A stretch of 64,000 nt of DNA from JBGCED01 sp045106055. GTDB taxonomy: Bacteria; Pseudomonadota; Alphaproteobacteria; CBDDJK01. Under the pieces are notes generated by a model. The model saw only the letters and a list, made by a program, of their open reading frames with translations, was not told where the DNA came from and did not search any database. Made by a program: the position numbers and the translations under genes. Location of the stretch: NCBI GenBank assembly GCA_045106055.1, contig JBGCED010000025.1, positions 9,777-73,776 on the forward strand, given 5' to 3'. This document shows, piece by piece, positions 26,972 to 35,396 of this stretch; position 1 is the first letter of the stretch; each line of letters begins with the position of its first letter.

Positions 26972-27248
26972 CGCACGGCGTTTAAGCCCGCGACTGCGGG
27001 TCGCCAATGGTTTGGCGTAAGCCCGCACGGCGTGTGAGTGCGTAAAAAAATAGCGTGTTTATTTCAAGCGCACAAGTGTGCGCCATCGCTAGTGCGATGT
27101 AAGCCTGCATGGCGTGTGAATGCGTAAAAAAGTTTTAAGCCCGCGACTGCGGGTCGCCAATAGTTTGGCGTAAGCCTGCACGGCATGTGAGTGCGTAAAA
27201 AAACGCACGGCGTGTGAGTGCGTAAAAAAACGCACGGCGTGTGAGTGC
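26972..27248. repeat. Array of structured repeats with covarying stems, terminator-like on the minus strand
   Basis: About 70 bp repeat twice (from 26981 and from 27134), with partial units between and after. Stem-loop A has a 4-nt loop and a 5-6-bp stem: CCCGC/GCGGG (26987), CGCCAA/TTGGCG (27002 and 27155), GCGCAC/GTGCGC (27068), CATCGC/GCGATG (27084). Stem-loop B has the loop GGCGTGTGA with stems CGCAC/GTGCG (27024, 27204, 27231), GCAT/ATGC (27107) and GCAC/GTGC (27178, loop GGCATGTGA). B is mostly followed by TAAAAAA. Reading the minus strand behind yejF, the B units become hairpins followed by T runs. Confidence 0.88.
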
Positions 27249-27260
27249 ATAAAGAGTGCG

Positions 27261-28904
27261 CTATAAATTAGCAGCGGCAATTAATGTTTTTGTGTAAGCA
27301 TGTCGGGGCTGGGTTAGAATTTGCTGTGCAGCGCCAATTTCAACACATTTTCCATGCTGCATCACCATAATATCATCCGCCATGGCGCGAATAACTGCAA
27401 TATCATGGCTGACAATCATATAGGTTAAATCATGTTTTTGCTGTATATCCAGCAATAATCTAATCAGTTTAAGCTGGGTTTTGACATCCATTGCCGAAGT
27501 TGGCTCGTCTAAAATCATAAATTTAGGTCTTAAAACAAGCCCGCGTGCAATCGCAATCCGTTGACGCTGCCCGCCTGAAAATTCATGGGGATAGCGATAT
27601 TGCATATTAGGATCAAGCCCAACTTCTTGTAAAATTTCCGATACGCAGTCGCTTTGGGCTTGCGGCGATAAATGCGGTTGATGCAGCACCAGCCCCTCCA
27701 AAATAATTTGTGCGATGGTCATGCGCGGGCTTAAACTGCCATAAGGGTCTTGAAAAATTTGCTGCATGTCTTTTCGCAAATTGCGCAAAGATTTACCGCC
27801 AAGATTCGTGATATTTTGACCATCAAATAGGATATTGCCTTCTGCTTGAATTAATTTCAAAATGGCAAGGCTTAGGCTGGTTTTGCCAGATCCAGATTCG
27901 CCAACAACCCCAAGCGTATGCCCGCGTTTGATTGAGATGTGAATATCATCAAGCGCCTTAATGCTGGTAAGCGGTTTTCCAAACAAAGCGCGCTTCAGCA
28001 CATAGCTTAAACTTAAATGCTGCGTTTCCACCATTGGCGGCGAATGCTGCATTGTGCCTTGATCTAATGGGGCTGGGGAGTGGCGCGGGGGCGGGGTTGA
28101 GTTTAACAATTCCTTGCTATAGGCATGGATGGGCTTTGCGAAAAAATCGGCGCAAGATTGCGCTTCAATCAGCTTTCCTTGCTGCATGACCAGCACATGA
28201 TCCGCCAATTTGCGCACCAATTTAAGATCATGGGTAATAAACAGCATTGATAGGTTCATTTGCCGCTTTAAATCTGCCAATAGATCAAGAATTTGGGCTT
28301 GGGTGGTGACATCAAGCGCGGTTGTTGGCTCGTCTGCGATTAATAAATCGGGTTTATTGGCAAGCGCCATTGCGATCATAATCCGTTGCCGCTGCCCGCC
28401 AGAAAGCTGATGGGGATAGGATAGATAACGATCTTGGGGATGATCAATCCCGACCTGTTCCATCAGCGCAATCACACGCTGTTTGATTTTTGCAGCGGGC
28501 AGCTTGTTATGAATGGAAATGGCTTCGGCAATTTGCTTGCCTACACGATGAAGCGGATTAAGCGAGGTCATGGGTTCTTGAAAAATCATCGCCATGCGAT
28601 TTCCGCGCAAATGGCGAACCGCCGCGCTTGATCCAGGATAAAGCGTTTGATCTGCAAATTTTATCTGCCCCGCCGCCATTTCAACGCCGCTTCCCCCAAG
28701 CAATCGCATAATGGCAAGCGCGGTTAAGGATTTTCCAGACCCTGATTCGCCAACCAAGGCAACGGTTTGCCCCGCTTCAATCTTAAAGCCAATATGATCC
28801 ACCAGCATGGTTTCATTTGCTTTTAAGGTCAAATCTTGAACATCAAGCGTGATATTGGCGGGCGGGGAAATAGGGTTTTTGATCATAATATCAAATCTTA
28901 CCAT
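27261..28904 (-). CDS. yejF: Peptide ABC importer, double ATPase YejF
   Basis: 547 residues with two fused ATP-binding domains. The first has VALVGESGSGKSLTAL (about residue 50) and LSGGQRQRIMIAMAL; the second has GVVGESGSGKTSLSL (about 330) and FSGGQRQRIAIARGL, each followed by Walker B and a switch His. It powers YejBE, an oligopeptide and microcin C type importer. Its start directly follows the yejE stop; a second ATG at 28886 is possible. Terminator-like repeats lie immediately downstream. The solute-binding protein gene yejA is not in this run. Confidence 0.94.
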   Translation of the reverse strand: MVRFDIMIKNPISPPANITLDVQDLTLKANETMLVDHIGFKIEAGQTVALVGESGSGKSLTALAIMRLLGGSGVEMAAGQIKFADQTLYPGSSAAVRHLRGNRMAMIFQEPMTSLNPLHRVGKQIAEAISIHNKLPAAKIKQRVIALMEQVGIDHPQDRYLSYPHQLSGGQRQRIMIAMALANKPDLLIADEPTTALDVTTQAQILDLLADLKRQMNLSMLFITHDLKLVRKLADHVLVMQQGKLIEAQSCADFFAKPIHAYSKELLNSTPPPRHSPAPLDQGTMQHSPPMVETQHLSLSYVLKRALFGKPLTSIKALDDIHISIKRGHTLGVVGESGSGKTSLSLAILKLIQAEGNILFDGQNITNLGGKSLRNLRKDMQQIFQDPYGSLSPRMTIAQIILEGLVLHQPHLSPQAQSDCVSEILQEVGLDPNMQYRYPHEFSGGQRQRIAIARGLVLRPKFMILDEPTSAMDVKTQLKLIRLLLDIQQKHDLTYMIVSHDIAVIRAMADDIMVMQHGKCVEIGAAQQILTQPRHAYTKTLIAAANL

Positions 28905-29981
28905 TTAGCTTTCAAAATTTTGACGGTGATTCTTGCGTGGATCAAACGCATCACGCGTTGCCTCGCCAACAAAGACCAACAGGGTTAATAGAACAGATAT
29001 GGCAAAAAAGCCAGAAAGACCAAGCCAAGGCGCAGATAGATTTTCTTTTCCCTGCTTTAGTAATTCGCCCAAGGATGCAGAGCCTGCGGGCAAGCCAAAG
29101 CCAATAAAATCCAAGGCGGTTAAGGTGGTGATGGATGCGGTTGCGATAAAGGGCAGAAAAGTTAGGCTTGCAACCGATGCATTTGGCAAAATATGCGACC
29201 AAATAATGCGGCGATCAGCAATGCCCAATGCCTTGGCAGCGCGCACATAATCAAAATTACGCACCCTTAATGTTTCCGCACGCACCAGCCCAACCAACGC
29301 AGGCCAGCCCATTAAAATCATCAAGCCAAGCAGCCATGAAAAATTGGGCTGAACAATGCTGGATAAAATAATCAGCAGATAAAGGGTTGGCAATGCGCCC
29401 CATACCTCGATCAAGCGCTGCCCAAATAAATCGGTAAGCCCGCCAAAATAGCCTTGAACCACCCCGACCATCAACCCAATGATCGAGCTGAAAAAAGTCA
29501 AAGCAAGCCCAAATTGCAGCGATATTTTCATGCCATGAATAAGGCGTGCCGCAACATCGCGTGCTTGATCGTCGGTGCCAAGCCAATGTTTGCTGTCTGG
29601 CGGGGTGGGGGCGGGCGCATCAAGATCAAAAGACGGGCTTATATAACCATAGGGGATGGGCGGCCATAGCATCCAGCCTTTGGCTTTAATTAAATCTTGG
29701 ACAAAAGGATCTGTGTAAACCGCTTCGGTTGGAAAATCCCCGCCATAGGCTGTCTCGGGGATGGATTGATAAATGGGCATATATAATGCACCGTCAAACC
29801 AAACCAAAATCGGCTTATCATTTGCAATAAAATCGGCACACATGCTGATGATGAACAAAAAGCAAAATAGGATAAAGGCGCTAAAGCCAACCTTGTTGCG
29901 CCTAAATCGCTGCAAGCGTTTGCGTGTTAGCGGCGTTGGTTGCAGCTGGGTTAGAAAGCGATGAAGCGCATTTTTCATCAC
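28905..29981 (-). CDS. yejE: Peptide ABC importer permease YejE
   Basis: 358 residues. RKRLQRFRRNKVGFSAFILF is the N-terminal helix region typical of OppC/YejE; the large periplasmic insert includes PPIPYGYISPSFDLDAPAP and HWLGTDDQARDVAARLI. The EAA loop region reads EVWGALPTLYLL and RNFDYVRAAKALGIADRRIIWSHILPNA. It overlaps yejB by 4 bp and pairs with it as the membrane channel. Confidence 0.94.
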   Translation of the reverse strand: MMKNALHRFLTQLQPTPLTRKRLQRFRRNKVGFSAFILFCFLFIISMCADFIANDKPILVWFDGALYMPIYQSIPETAYGGDFPTEAVYTDPFVQDLIKAKGWMLWPPIPYGYISPSFDLDAPAPTPPDSKHWLGTDDQARDVAARLIHGMKISLQFGLALTFFSSIIGLMVGVVQGYFGGLTDLFGQRLIEVWGALPTLYLLIILSSIVQPNFSWLLGLMILMGWPALVGLVRAETLRVRNFDYVRAAKALGIADRRIIWSHILPNASVASLTFLPFIATASITTLTALDFIGFGLPAGSASLGELLKQGKENLSAPWLGLSGFFAISVLLTLLVFVGEATRDAFDPRKNHRQNFES

Positions 29982-31087
29982 TGCAATTTCCGTTCAAAAT
30001 CAATCCGTGGGTCAACCCAAACATAGGTTAAATCGGTCAATAGCCCCAGCACCAGCCCCATCAAGCTAAAAATATAAAGCGTTGCAAACATGATCGGGTA
30101 ATCGCGCCCAATCGCCGCTTCAAAGCCAAGCAATCCCAGACCATCCAGCGAAAAAATAATCTCGGTTAGCAAGGTGGAGGTGAAAAACATGCCAATAAAG
30201 ACCGCAGGAAAGCCTGCAATCACAATCAGCATGGCATTGCGAAACACATGGCGGTAAAGCACCGCTTTTTGATCCAAGCCCTTGGCGCGGGCGGTTTGCA
30301 CATAATGCTTGCTGATTTCTTCTAAGAAGCTGTTGCGGGTTAGCATGGTTAAGGTCGCAAAGCCGCCAATAATGATTGAAATAAGCGGCAGGGTTAAATG
30401 CCAAAGATAGTCTAAAATCCGTTCATACCAGCCCAAATCATGCCAATTATCCGACACCAATCCGCGCAGCGGAAACCAGCTGAAATATTCCCCGCCCGCA
30501 AATAGGATAATCAATAAAACCGCAAATAGAAAATTGGGAATGGCATAGCCCGTGATGATGATGATGCTGGTTGCAAGATCGAATTTTGTACCCATACGCA
30601 CCGCTTTTGCAATTCCCAGCGGAATAGAGATCAGATAAATCAATAAGGTTGACCATAGCCCAAGCGATATTGATACAGGCATTTTATCCAGAATGATTGA
30701 TAAAACGCTGCGATCTTGGTAATAGCTTTCGCCAAAATCAAATTTTGCATAGCTGATAATTAAGTCAAAGAATCGTGTATGCAGCGGTTTATCAAACCCA
30801 TATTGCCGTTCAAGCTGGGCGATATAGTCAGGATCAAGCCCCGATGCTGCGCGGCTGCTGCTATTGGTGGTGCTATTGGCGGCATTGCCGCTGGGCGCGC
30901 TTTCAATGTCGCTGCCGGTGCCGCCCGTTACCCGCCCCAAGGTTCCCCCGCCCATATGCTGCATCTGGGCAATCATTTGCTCAATCGGGCCGCCTGGAGT
31001 TGCCTGCACAATCACAAAATTAATTGCCATGATGACAATCAAAGTGGGAATGATAAACAGTAATCTGCGGATAATATAGCGCGTCAT
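29978..31087 (-). CDS. yejB: Peptide ABC importer permease YejB
   Basis: 369 residues, OppB/DppB type: YIIRRLLFIIPTLIVIMAINF opens the protein, then QATPGGPIEQM. A Gly/Ser/Thr-rich stretch (about residues 45-75) is usual in YejB. LDPDYIAQLERQYGFDKPL, DFGESYYQDRSV and the EAA loop HYVQTARAKGLDQKAVLYRHVFRNA follow. I start at 31087, just after the fliP stop; the in-frame ATG at 31099 would overlap fliP by 11 bp and also has a purine-rich stretch before it. Confidence 0.93.
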   Translation of the reverse strand: MTRYIIRRLLFIIPTLIVIMAINFVIVQATPGGPIEQMIAQMQHMGGGTLGRVTGGTGSDIESAPSGNAANSTTNSSSRAASGLDPDYIAQLERQYGFDKPLHTRFFDLIISYAKFDFGESYYQDRSVLSIILDKMPVSISLGLWSTLLIYLISIPLGIAKAVRMGTKFDLATSIIIITGYAIPNFLFAVLLIILFAGGEYFSWFPLRGLVSDNWHDLGWYERILDYLWHLTLPLISIIIGGFATLTMLTRNSFLEEISKHYVQTARAKGLDQKAVLYRHVFRNAMLIVIAGFPAVFIGMFFTSTLLTEIIFSLDGLGLLGFEAAIGRDYPIMFATLYIFSLMGLVLGLLTDLTYVWVDPRIDFERKLQ

Positions 31088-31088
31088 A

Positions 31089-31877
31089 TTACCCCGCATT
31101 GAACCCTTTAATCAAAGACCCAACCACCATATACCAGCCATCAATTAACACAAAGAAAATCAATTTGAACGGCAGCGCAATCATCACAGGGGGCAGCATC
31201 ATCATCCCCAGCGACATTAATACGGATGCGACCACCATATCAATCACCAGAAAGGGAATAAATAATAAAAACCCAATTTCAAAGGCGCGCTTTAATTCCG
31301 AAATCATAAAGGCGGGAATCAGCGCACGCAGCGGCGTTTCATCTGGATTTGCGATCAGATCAATGCCCGCAATGTCTAAGAATAGCCGCAAATCAGTAGG
31401 GCGAACATTGGCAAGCATGAAGCTTCGAAAGGGGGCGATGGAGCGTTCAAACGCTTCCATTTCATCAATTTCTTCATTAATTAAGGGGGTAATGCCGTCA
31501 TTCCACGCGGTTTCCAAGGCGGGCTGCATGATGAAAAAAGTCATAAATAGCGCAAGCGAGATTAATACGGAATTGGGCGGTGATTGCTGAATGCCAATCG
31601 CGGTGCGCAGCAAGGAAAACACAATCACAAAGCGCGTGAAAGAGGTAATCATCACCAAAATAGACGGCGCAAGCGATAAAACCGTTAGCAACGCAATCAT
31701 TTGAACAATGCGCCCCGTTACCGTTCCGCCTTCGCCAAGATCAAAGGTCACGGCTTGCGCAAAGGCTGCCATGCCTTGGATTTTATCCGATAGCAATAAA
31801 ATCATCAAACCCAATATAAAGCCCCCAGCGCCATATATTAAATGACGGGCAATGCGTTTATGGGCGTTTATCTTCAT
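31089..31877 (-). CDS. fliP: Flagellar export apparatus protein FliP
   Basis: 262 residues. The N-terminus has a hydrophobic signal-like segment, then the core FliP sequence: APSILVMITSFTRFVIVFSLLR, IGIQQSPPNSVLISLALFMTFF, then LIPAFMISELKRAFEIGFLLFIPFLVIDMVVAS and SLGMMMLPPVMIALPFKL. FliP forms the ring of the flagellar type III export gate. It follows fliO after 15 bp and precedes yejB. The genome therefore should encode a flagellum, though no other flagellar genes lie here. Confidence 0.95.
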   Translation of the reverse strand: MKINAHKRIARHLIYGAGGFILGLMILLLSDKIQGMAAFAQAVTFDLGEGGTVTGRIVQMIALLTVLSLAPSILVMITSFTRFVIVFSLLRTAIGIQQSPPNSVLISLALFMTFFIMQPALETAWNDGITPLINEEIDEMEAFERSIAPFRSFMLANVRPTDLRLFLDIAGIDLIANPDETPLRALIPAFMISELKRAFEIGFLLFIPFLVIDMVVASVLMSLGMMMLPPVMIALPFKLIFFVLIDGWYMVVGSLIKGFNAG

Positions 31878-31892
31878 TCTTGTAACCCCTTG

Positions 31893-32282
31893 TTAATCGG
31901 CTGTGGTTTGATGGGGGGTAACAAAACGGCTGAAATCTTGTGCGTGATCTTTCTTGGCATTGCCAAGCATTGATGCGCTATGGAGCGATGCACCAGGTGC
32001 TGACCCATTTGCACCAATTTCAAAATCATTATTGGGACCAAGATAAAGCACATGGTCAACCCCATTGCAATTTACCAGCACAATGCGCCGCCTTGGGTCA
32101 AGCCCAAGGGTTTGCTTTATATATAAGGGGCGATCGGGCGATGGCTGTTGCTTGCGGTTAAGGCTTGAACGGCTTAGAAAATCACCCAGCCGCATGCCAT
32201 ATTTTCTAAGCCCAACCGACAATAAGCCAATTAAACCCAGCACAACCAGTAACGCCAGAAAATATCGAATATAATCTACCAT
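31893..32282 (-). CDS. fliO: Flagellar assembly protein FliO
   Basis: 129 residues: one N-terminal membrane helix (YFLALLVVLGLIGLLSVGL) and a small cytoplasmic domain with IKQTLGLDPRRRIVLVNCNGVDHVLYLGPNNDFEI, the FliO core. FliO helps FliP assemble in the membrane. Position directly before fliP supports the call. The last 35 residues are polar and not conserved. Confidence 0.85.
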   Translation of the reverse strand: MVDYIRYFLALLVVLGLIGLLSVGLRKYGMRLGDFLSRSSLNRKQQPSPDRPLYIKQTLGLDPRRRIVLVNCNGVDHVLYLGPNNDFEIGANGSAPGASLHSASMLGNAKKDHAQDFSRFVTPHQTTAD

Positions 32283-32415
32283 TTAATGCTTTCTTGATTT
32301 TTTAATATGTCTCTTCAAAATTTGATTTAACCGATTCGCACATTCCTAAAAGGATAATGGTTGGCTTTTCCAAATTAAACTTGTGGAAAATGCGGTTTTG
32401 GCGTAAAAAACCCTA

Positions 32416-32742
32416 ATGAAAATAGATAAACAGCTTGAACAGGATGTAAAATCATTGGGGGATCAGCTTGATAAGCTGGATCGCTTGGGGGAAACGCATA
32501 AACCGCAATCAATGATCAAAACCGCCCCAAAAGGCATGGCGCAAGGCATTCGGCTTTCGGTTGATTTTATTGCGGCGATTGGGGTTGCAGGCTTTATGGG
32601 CTGGATGCTTGATGGGTGGCTTGATACGCGCCCATGGCTGATGGTTGCTTTGCTGCCAATTGGGTTTGCTGCGGGCATTTTAAATATGATCCGCACCGCT
32701 AAAAAAGCTGAATTGGATCAGCATGCGTCAAAAAATCCCTAG
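32416..32742 (+). CDS. atpI: ATP synthase assembly protein AtpI
   Basis: 108 residues with two membrane helices (about residues 50-68 and 74-92) and the family pattern GIRLSVDFIAAIGVAGFMGWMLDGWLDTRPW. AtpI assists assembly of the c-ring. It leads the F0 operon. The divergent gap to fliO (32283-32415) should hold promoters in both directions, but none stands out. Confidence 0.88.
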   Translation: MKIDKQLEQDVKSLGDQLDKLDRLGETHKPQSMIKTAPKGMAQGIRLSVDFIAAIGVAGFMGWMLDGWLDTRPWLMVALLPIGFAAGILNMIRTAKKAELDQHASKNP

Positions 32743-32855
32743 GGATGGGTTAAAAAAAACTTGTTTTATTGCTAAAATTTGATTATGCGCAATGGTGAAA
32801 CTTTTAAAAGCGTAGCAGAATAAATTCAAAGTTCCTTATTTCAGGGTGAAAGATT

Positions 32856-33584
32856 ATGGCAGCAAGTCCAATAGAACAGTTTGAAATTAAACCGATTGCA
32901 AGTCGGTTTGAACTTGCGGGTTTGGATTTAAGCTTTACCAATTCGGCGTTATGGATGGCAATCTCGGTGGTTGTAAGCGTTGGGCTATTGCTGGTGGCGA
33001 TTAAAAACAGATCGCTTATTCCAGGACGCGGGCAGTTTGTTGCCGAATCCCTTTATAAAACGATCCTAACCATGGTGCTTGAGAATGTCGGCAAAGAAGG
33101 GCTTCGTTATTTCCCCTTCATCTTTAGCCTGTTTATCTTTGTGCTGTTCGGTAATGTGCTTGGCATGATTCCAGGATCCTTCACCTTTACCAGCCATTTG
33201 GTTGTAACCTTTGCGATGGCAGCCTTTATCTTTGTGGCGGTAACAATCATTGGGCTTGTAAGGCATGGCGGTAAATTCTTCAGCCTGTTTTTCCCGCATG
33301 GCGCGCCATTATGGACGGCGGTGATTTTGATCCCGATTGAATTGGTGTCTTATTTATCGCGCCCCGTTAGCCTTGGGGTCAGATTATTTGCAAATATGAC
33401 GGTTGGGCATGTGCTGTTAAAAGTCATGGCTGGATTTGTAATTGCGCTTGGGGTTGGCGGTGTGCTGCCCCTTGCAGGGCTGGTTGCGATCACCGCGCTT
33501 GAATTTATGGTGGCGGTCATTCAAGCCTATGTGTTTGCGATTTTAACATGTATTTATTTACATGATGCGATTCATCTTCACTAA
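32856..33584 (+). CDS. atpB: ATP synthase F0 subunit a
   Basis: 242 residues with five to six membrane helices. The functional region LSRPVSLGVRLFANMTVGHVLLK holds the essential stator Arg, and the last helix has LEFMVAVIQAYVFAILTCIYLHDAI. The N-terminal IEQFEIKPIASRF is alphaproteobacterial in style. The subunit forms the proton half-channels next to the c-ring. The 113-bp gap upstream carries an RBS-like AGGGTGA before the ATG. Confidence 0.97.
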   Translation: MAASPIEQFEIKPIASRFELAGLDLSFTNSALWMAISVVVSVGLLLVAIKNRSLIPGRGQFVAESLYKTILTMVLENVGKEGLRYFPFIFSLFIFVLFGNVLGMIPGSFTFTSHLVVTFAMAAFIFVAVTIIGLVRHGGKFFSLFFPHGAPLWTAVILIPIELVSYLSRPVSLGVRLFANMTVGHVLLKVMAGFVIALGVGGVLPLAGLVAITALEFMVAVIQAYVFAILTCIYLHDAIHLH

Positions 33585-33654
33585 GGCATAAACGCTTTAT
33601 GAAATGATTAATTTAAGTAAAACTCTAACCTAAAAAGAATAAGGAATTAAGAAA

Positions 33655-33879
33655 ATGGAAACAGAAGCAGCAAAATTCATCGGTGCAGGCTTGGCAGCAA
33701 TCGGCATGATCGGTGCTGGTATTGGGGTTGGCAATGTGTGGGCAAGCTATATTACAGCATTGGCACGCAATCCTGCTTCAAAAGCTGAAATTGGTGCAAA
33801 TATCTGGATCGGCTTTGCCGTTACCGAAGCGATTGCATTATTTGCATTGATCGTTGCATTGATTGCACTTTTTGGCTAA
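33655..33879 (+). CDS. atpE: ATP synthase F0 subunit c
   Basis: 74 residues, two helices. The first has the glycine repeat IGAGIGVGNVW; the polar loop is ARNPASK; the second helix carries the ion-binding Glu58 in IGFAVTEAIALF. The lack of further ion ligands suggests proton coupling. A clear AAGGAA site precedes the ATG. Confidence 0.97.
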   Translation: METEAAKFIGAGLAAIGMIGAGIGVGNVWASYITALARNPASKAEIGANIWIGFAVTEAIALFALIVALIALFG

Positions 33880-34024
33880 GCTTTACGGGCGTTATGAAAT
33901 CTGGCATGGCGCAGGGGATGTTGCAGAACATACCTTGCCCATGTTTCAGATGATAGCCTGTTATAGATAGTTGCCAGCTATCGGTAGTTGATTATTTAAT
34001 AAACGAAATTAAGGATATAGATAC

Positions 34025-34483
34025 ATGCCTCAATTCGATCAAATTGAAAGTTTTGCGGGTCAGATTTTTTGGCTAATCGTCTTTTTTGGTCTGATCTATT
34101 TCTTAATGTCAAAGATTGTGCTGCCGCGCATTGCGGAAATCTTGGAAGCGCGCGGTAAGCGCATTGAAATGGATTTGATTGATGCTCGCAGGCAGCAAGA
34201 AGAAGCGGAAATGCTGCTGGCAGAAGTTTCAACGAAGCTGGATGCTGCCCGCGAAGATGCGCGCAAGCTTTACGCAGATGCAGAAATTTCAATGACAGAG
34301 GATTTTTCAAAGAAAGCGCAAAAGCTTGAAGCACAAATCGCAGATCAATTTGCCGAAGCGGAAGCAAGCATCAATGCACAAATTGAAGTAGCACGCAAAG
34401 ATATTCAAGCAGAGTCCAAAGATTTGGCAGCGAATATTGTCTATTCTATTTCTGGATCAAAGATTGCTGCTGGCGCGAAATAA
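34025..34483 (+). CDS. atpF': ATP synthase F0 subunit b' (b-type, first copy)
   Basis: 152 residues: one membrane helix (IFWLIVFFGLIYFLM) and a long charged coiled coil. SKIVLPRIAEILEARGKRI is the typical b' opening. In alphaproteobacteria and other groups with two b genes, b' precedes b, as here. The stator stalk would be a b-b' heterodimer. The gap before it (33880-34024) holds the short inverted repeat GATAG/CTATC and nothing else clear. Confidence 0.9.
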   Translation: MPQFDQIESFAGQIFWLIVFFGLIYFLMSKIVLPRIAEILEARGKRIEMDLIDARRQQEEAEMLLAEVSTKLDAAREDARKLYADAEISMTEDFSKKAQKLEAQIADQFAEAEASINAQIEVARKDIQAESKDLAANIVYSISGSKIAAGAK

Positions 34484-34550
34484 GGCGCTGCCGTGATTTA
34501 AGGTTAATGAATTATTTGAATTATGTTGGTTAAAAGGAAAGTCTTTAACG

Positions 34551-35045
34551 ATGGAAATGCTGCATAGCACTGTATTTTGGATTGCCGTTGCGCTTGTGAT
34601 CTTTTTGGCGCTGATTTGGTTTAAAGGGCGTAAATCCATTGCCAATGGCATTGATCAAAAGATTGACCTGATTAGAAGCGAACTTGCGCAAGCAGAACAG
34701 CTAAAGATTGAGACCAAGCAAAAGCTTAGCGAGGCACGCACCCATAAAGCGGATGCCGATACCAGGATCAAAGAAATTCAGGCGCAAGCAAAGCAAGAAG
34801 TTAAGCTGCTGAAGCAAAAAACTGAAGCCCGTTATGATGAATTTGTCAAGCGCAAGCAGCAGCAATCCCAAGACCGTATTGATCAAATGCAGCGTGCAGC
34901 CATTGCGCAAATCCGCGCTGAAATTGCAGATCAATCCATTGAAATTTCAACCAAAGCGCTTAAAGCGCAATATCAACAGCAAGATAAAGATAATCTTGCC
35001 GATGCGGTGCTGGGTGATATTGCAAAATTGGGCGAAGCCGCCTAG
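34551..35045 (+). CDS. atpF: ATP synthase F0 subunit b
   Basis: 164 residues: membrane helix (VFWIAVALVIFLALIWF), then a coiled coil rich in Lys, Gln, Ala and Glu (about residues 30-140). It ends the F0 operon; the F1 genes are elsewhere, as usual in alphaproteobacteria. The last 20 coding bases are duplicated just after the stop codon (see the repeat at 35024-35066). Confidence 0.93.
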   Translation: MEMLHSTVFWIAVALVIFLALIWFKGRKSIANGIDQKIDLIRSELAQAEQLKIETKQKLSEARTHKADADTRIKEIQAQAKQEVKLLKQKTEARYDEFVKRKQQQSQDRIDQMQRAAIAQIRAEIADQSIEISTKALKAQYQQQDKDNLADAVLGDIAKLGEAA

Positions 35046-35066
35046 TAAAATTGGGCGAAGCCGCCT
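35024..35066. repeat. Tandem duplication across the atpF stop codon
   Basis: AAAATTGGGCGAAGCCGCCT occurs at 35024-35043 and again, identical, at 35047-35066 (period 23 bp). The first copy encodes the end of AtpF; the second is untranslated. The identity of the two copies suggests recent slippage. Confidence 0.95.
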
Positions 35067-35396
35067 GCCCTAGGGCATCTCATGCTAAGCTTGATCTCTA
35101 TGCTTATTCACACAAGTATGCTTATTCATACAAGATAGCAGGGCGATATTATCTGCTGCGATCCTTTATTCTTTCAAAGTCTAAATATACTTCATTAGGG
35201 CTAAGAAAATGATCTTATCCTTTTGCTTGTCAGCCCTTAAGTTTTTGCTTGATTACAGGGCTGTGTTTATGTATAGCAACGGTTAATTCACAGGAAGATG
35301 CCATAAATCTTTTTTTCTGGTGTTGCATTTGCAATTCTATCATTCGTGCATCTTCCAAGGGCATAACCAGAAAATAAATTTAGAAAGTATAAAATC
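35067..35396 (+). promoter_or_regulatory. rpsB leader region with candidate promoter and 18-bp tandem repeat
   Basis: No gene is seen here. TATGCTTATTC followed by ACACAAG or ATACAAG occurs twice in tandem (35099-35116 and 35117-35134; one mismatch). A candidate promoter is TTGATT (35249-35254), 17 bp, TATAGC (35272-35277), which leaves a 5' leader of about 110 nt before rpsB. In other bacteria S2 represses rpsB-tsf through the rpsB leader; I could not confirm the known structure here. No GC hairpin with a T run terminates the atp operon. Confidence 0.5.

Noticed and set aside
26972..27248. Possible CRISPR array
   Set aside because: Repeat spacing is irregular, there are no unique equal-length spacers, units are adjacent or nested, and no cas genes are present.
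35067..35080. GCCCTAGGGC palindrome after atpF as a terminator
   Set aside because: The palindrome leaves no loop, and no T run follows.
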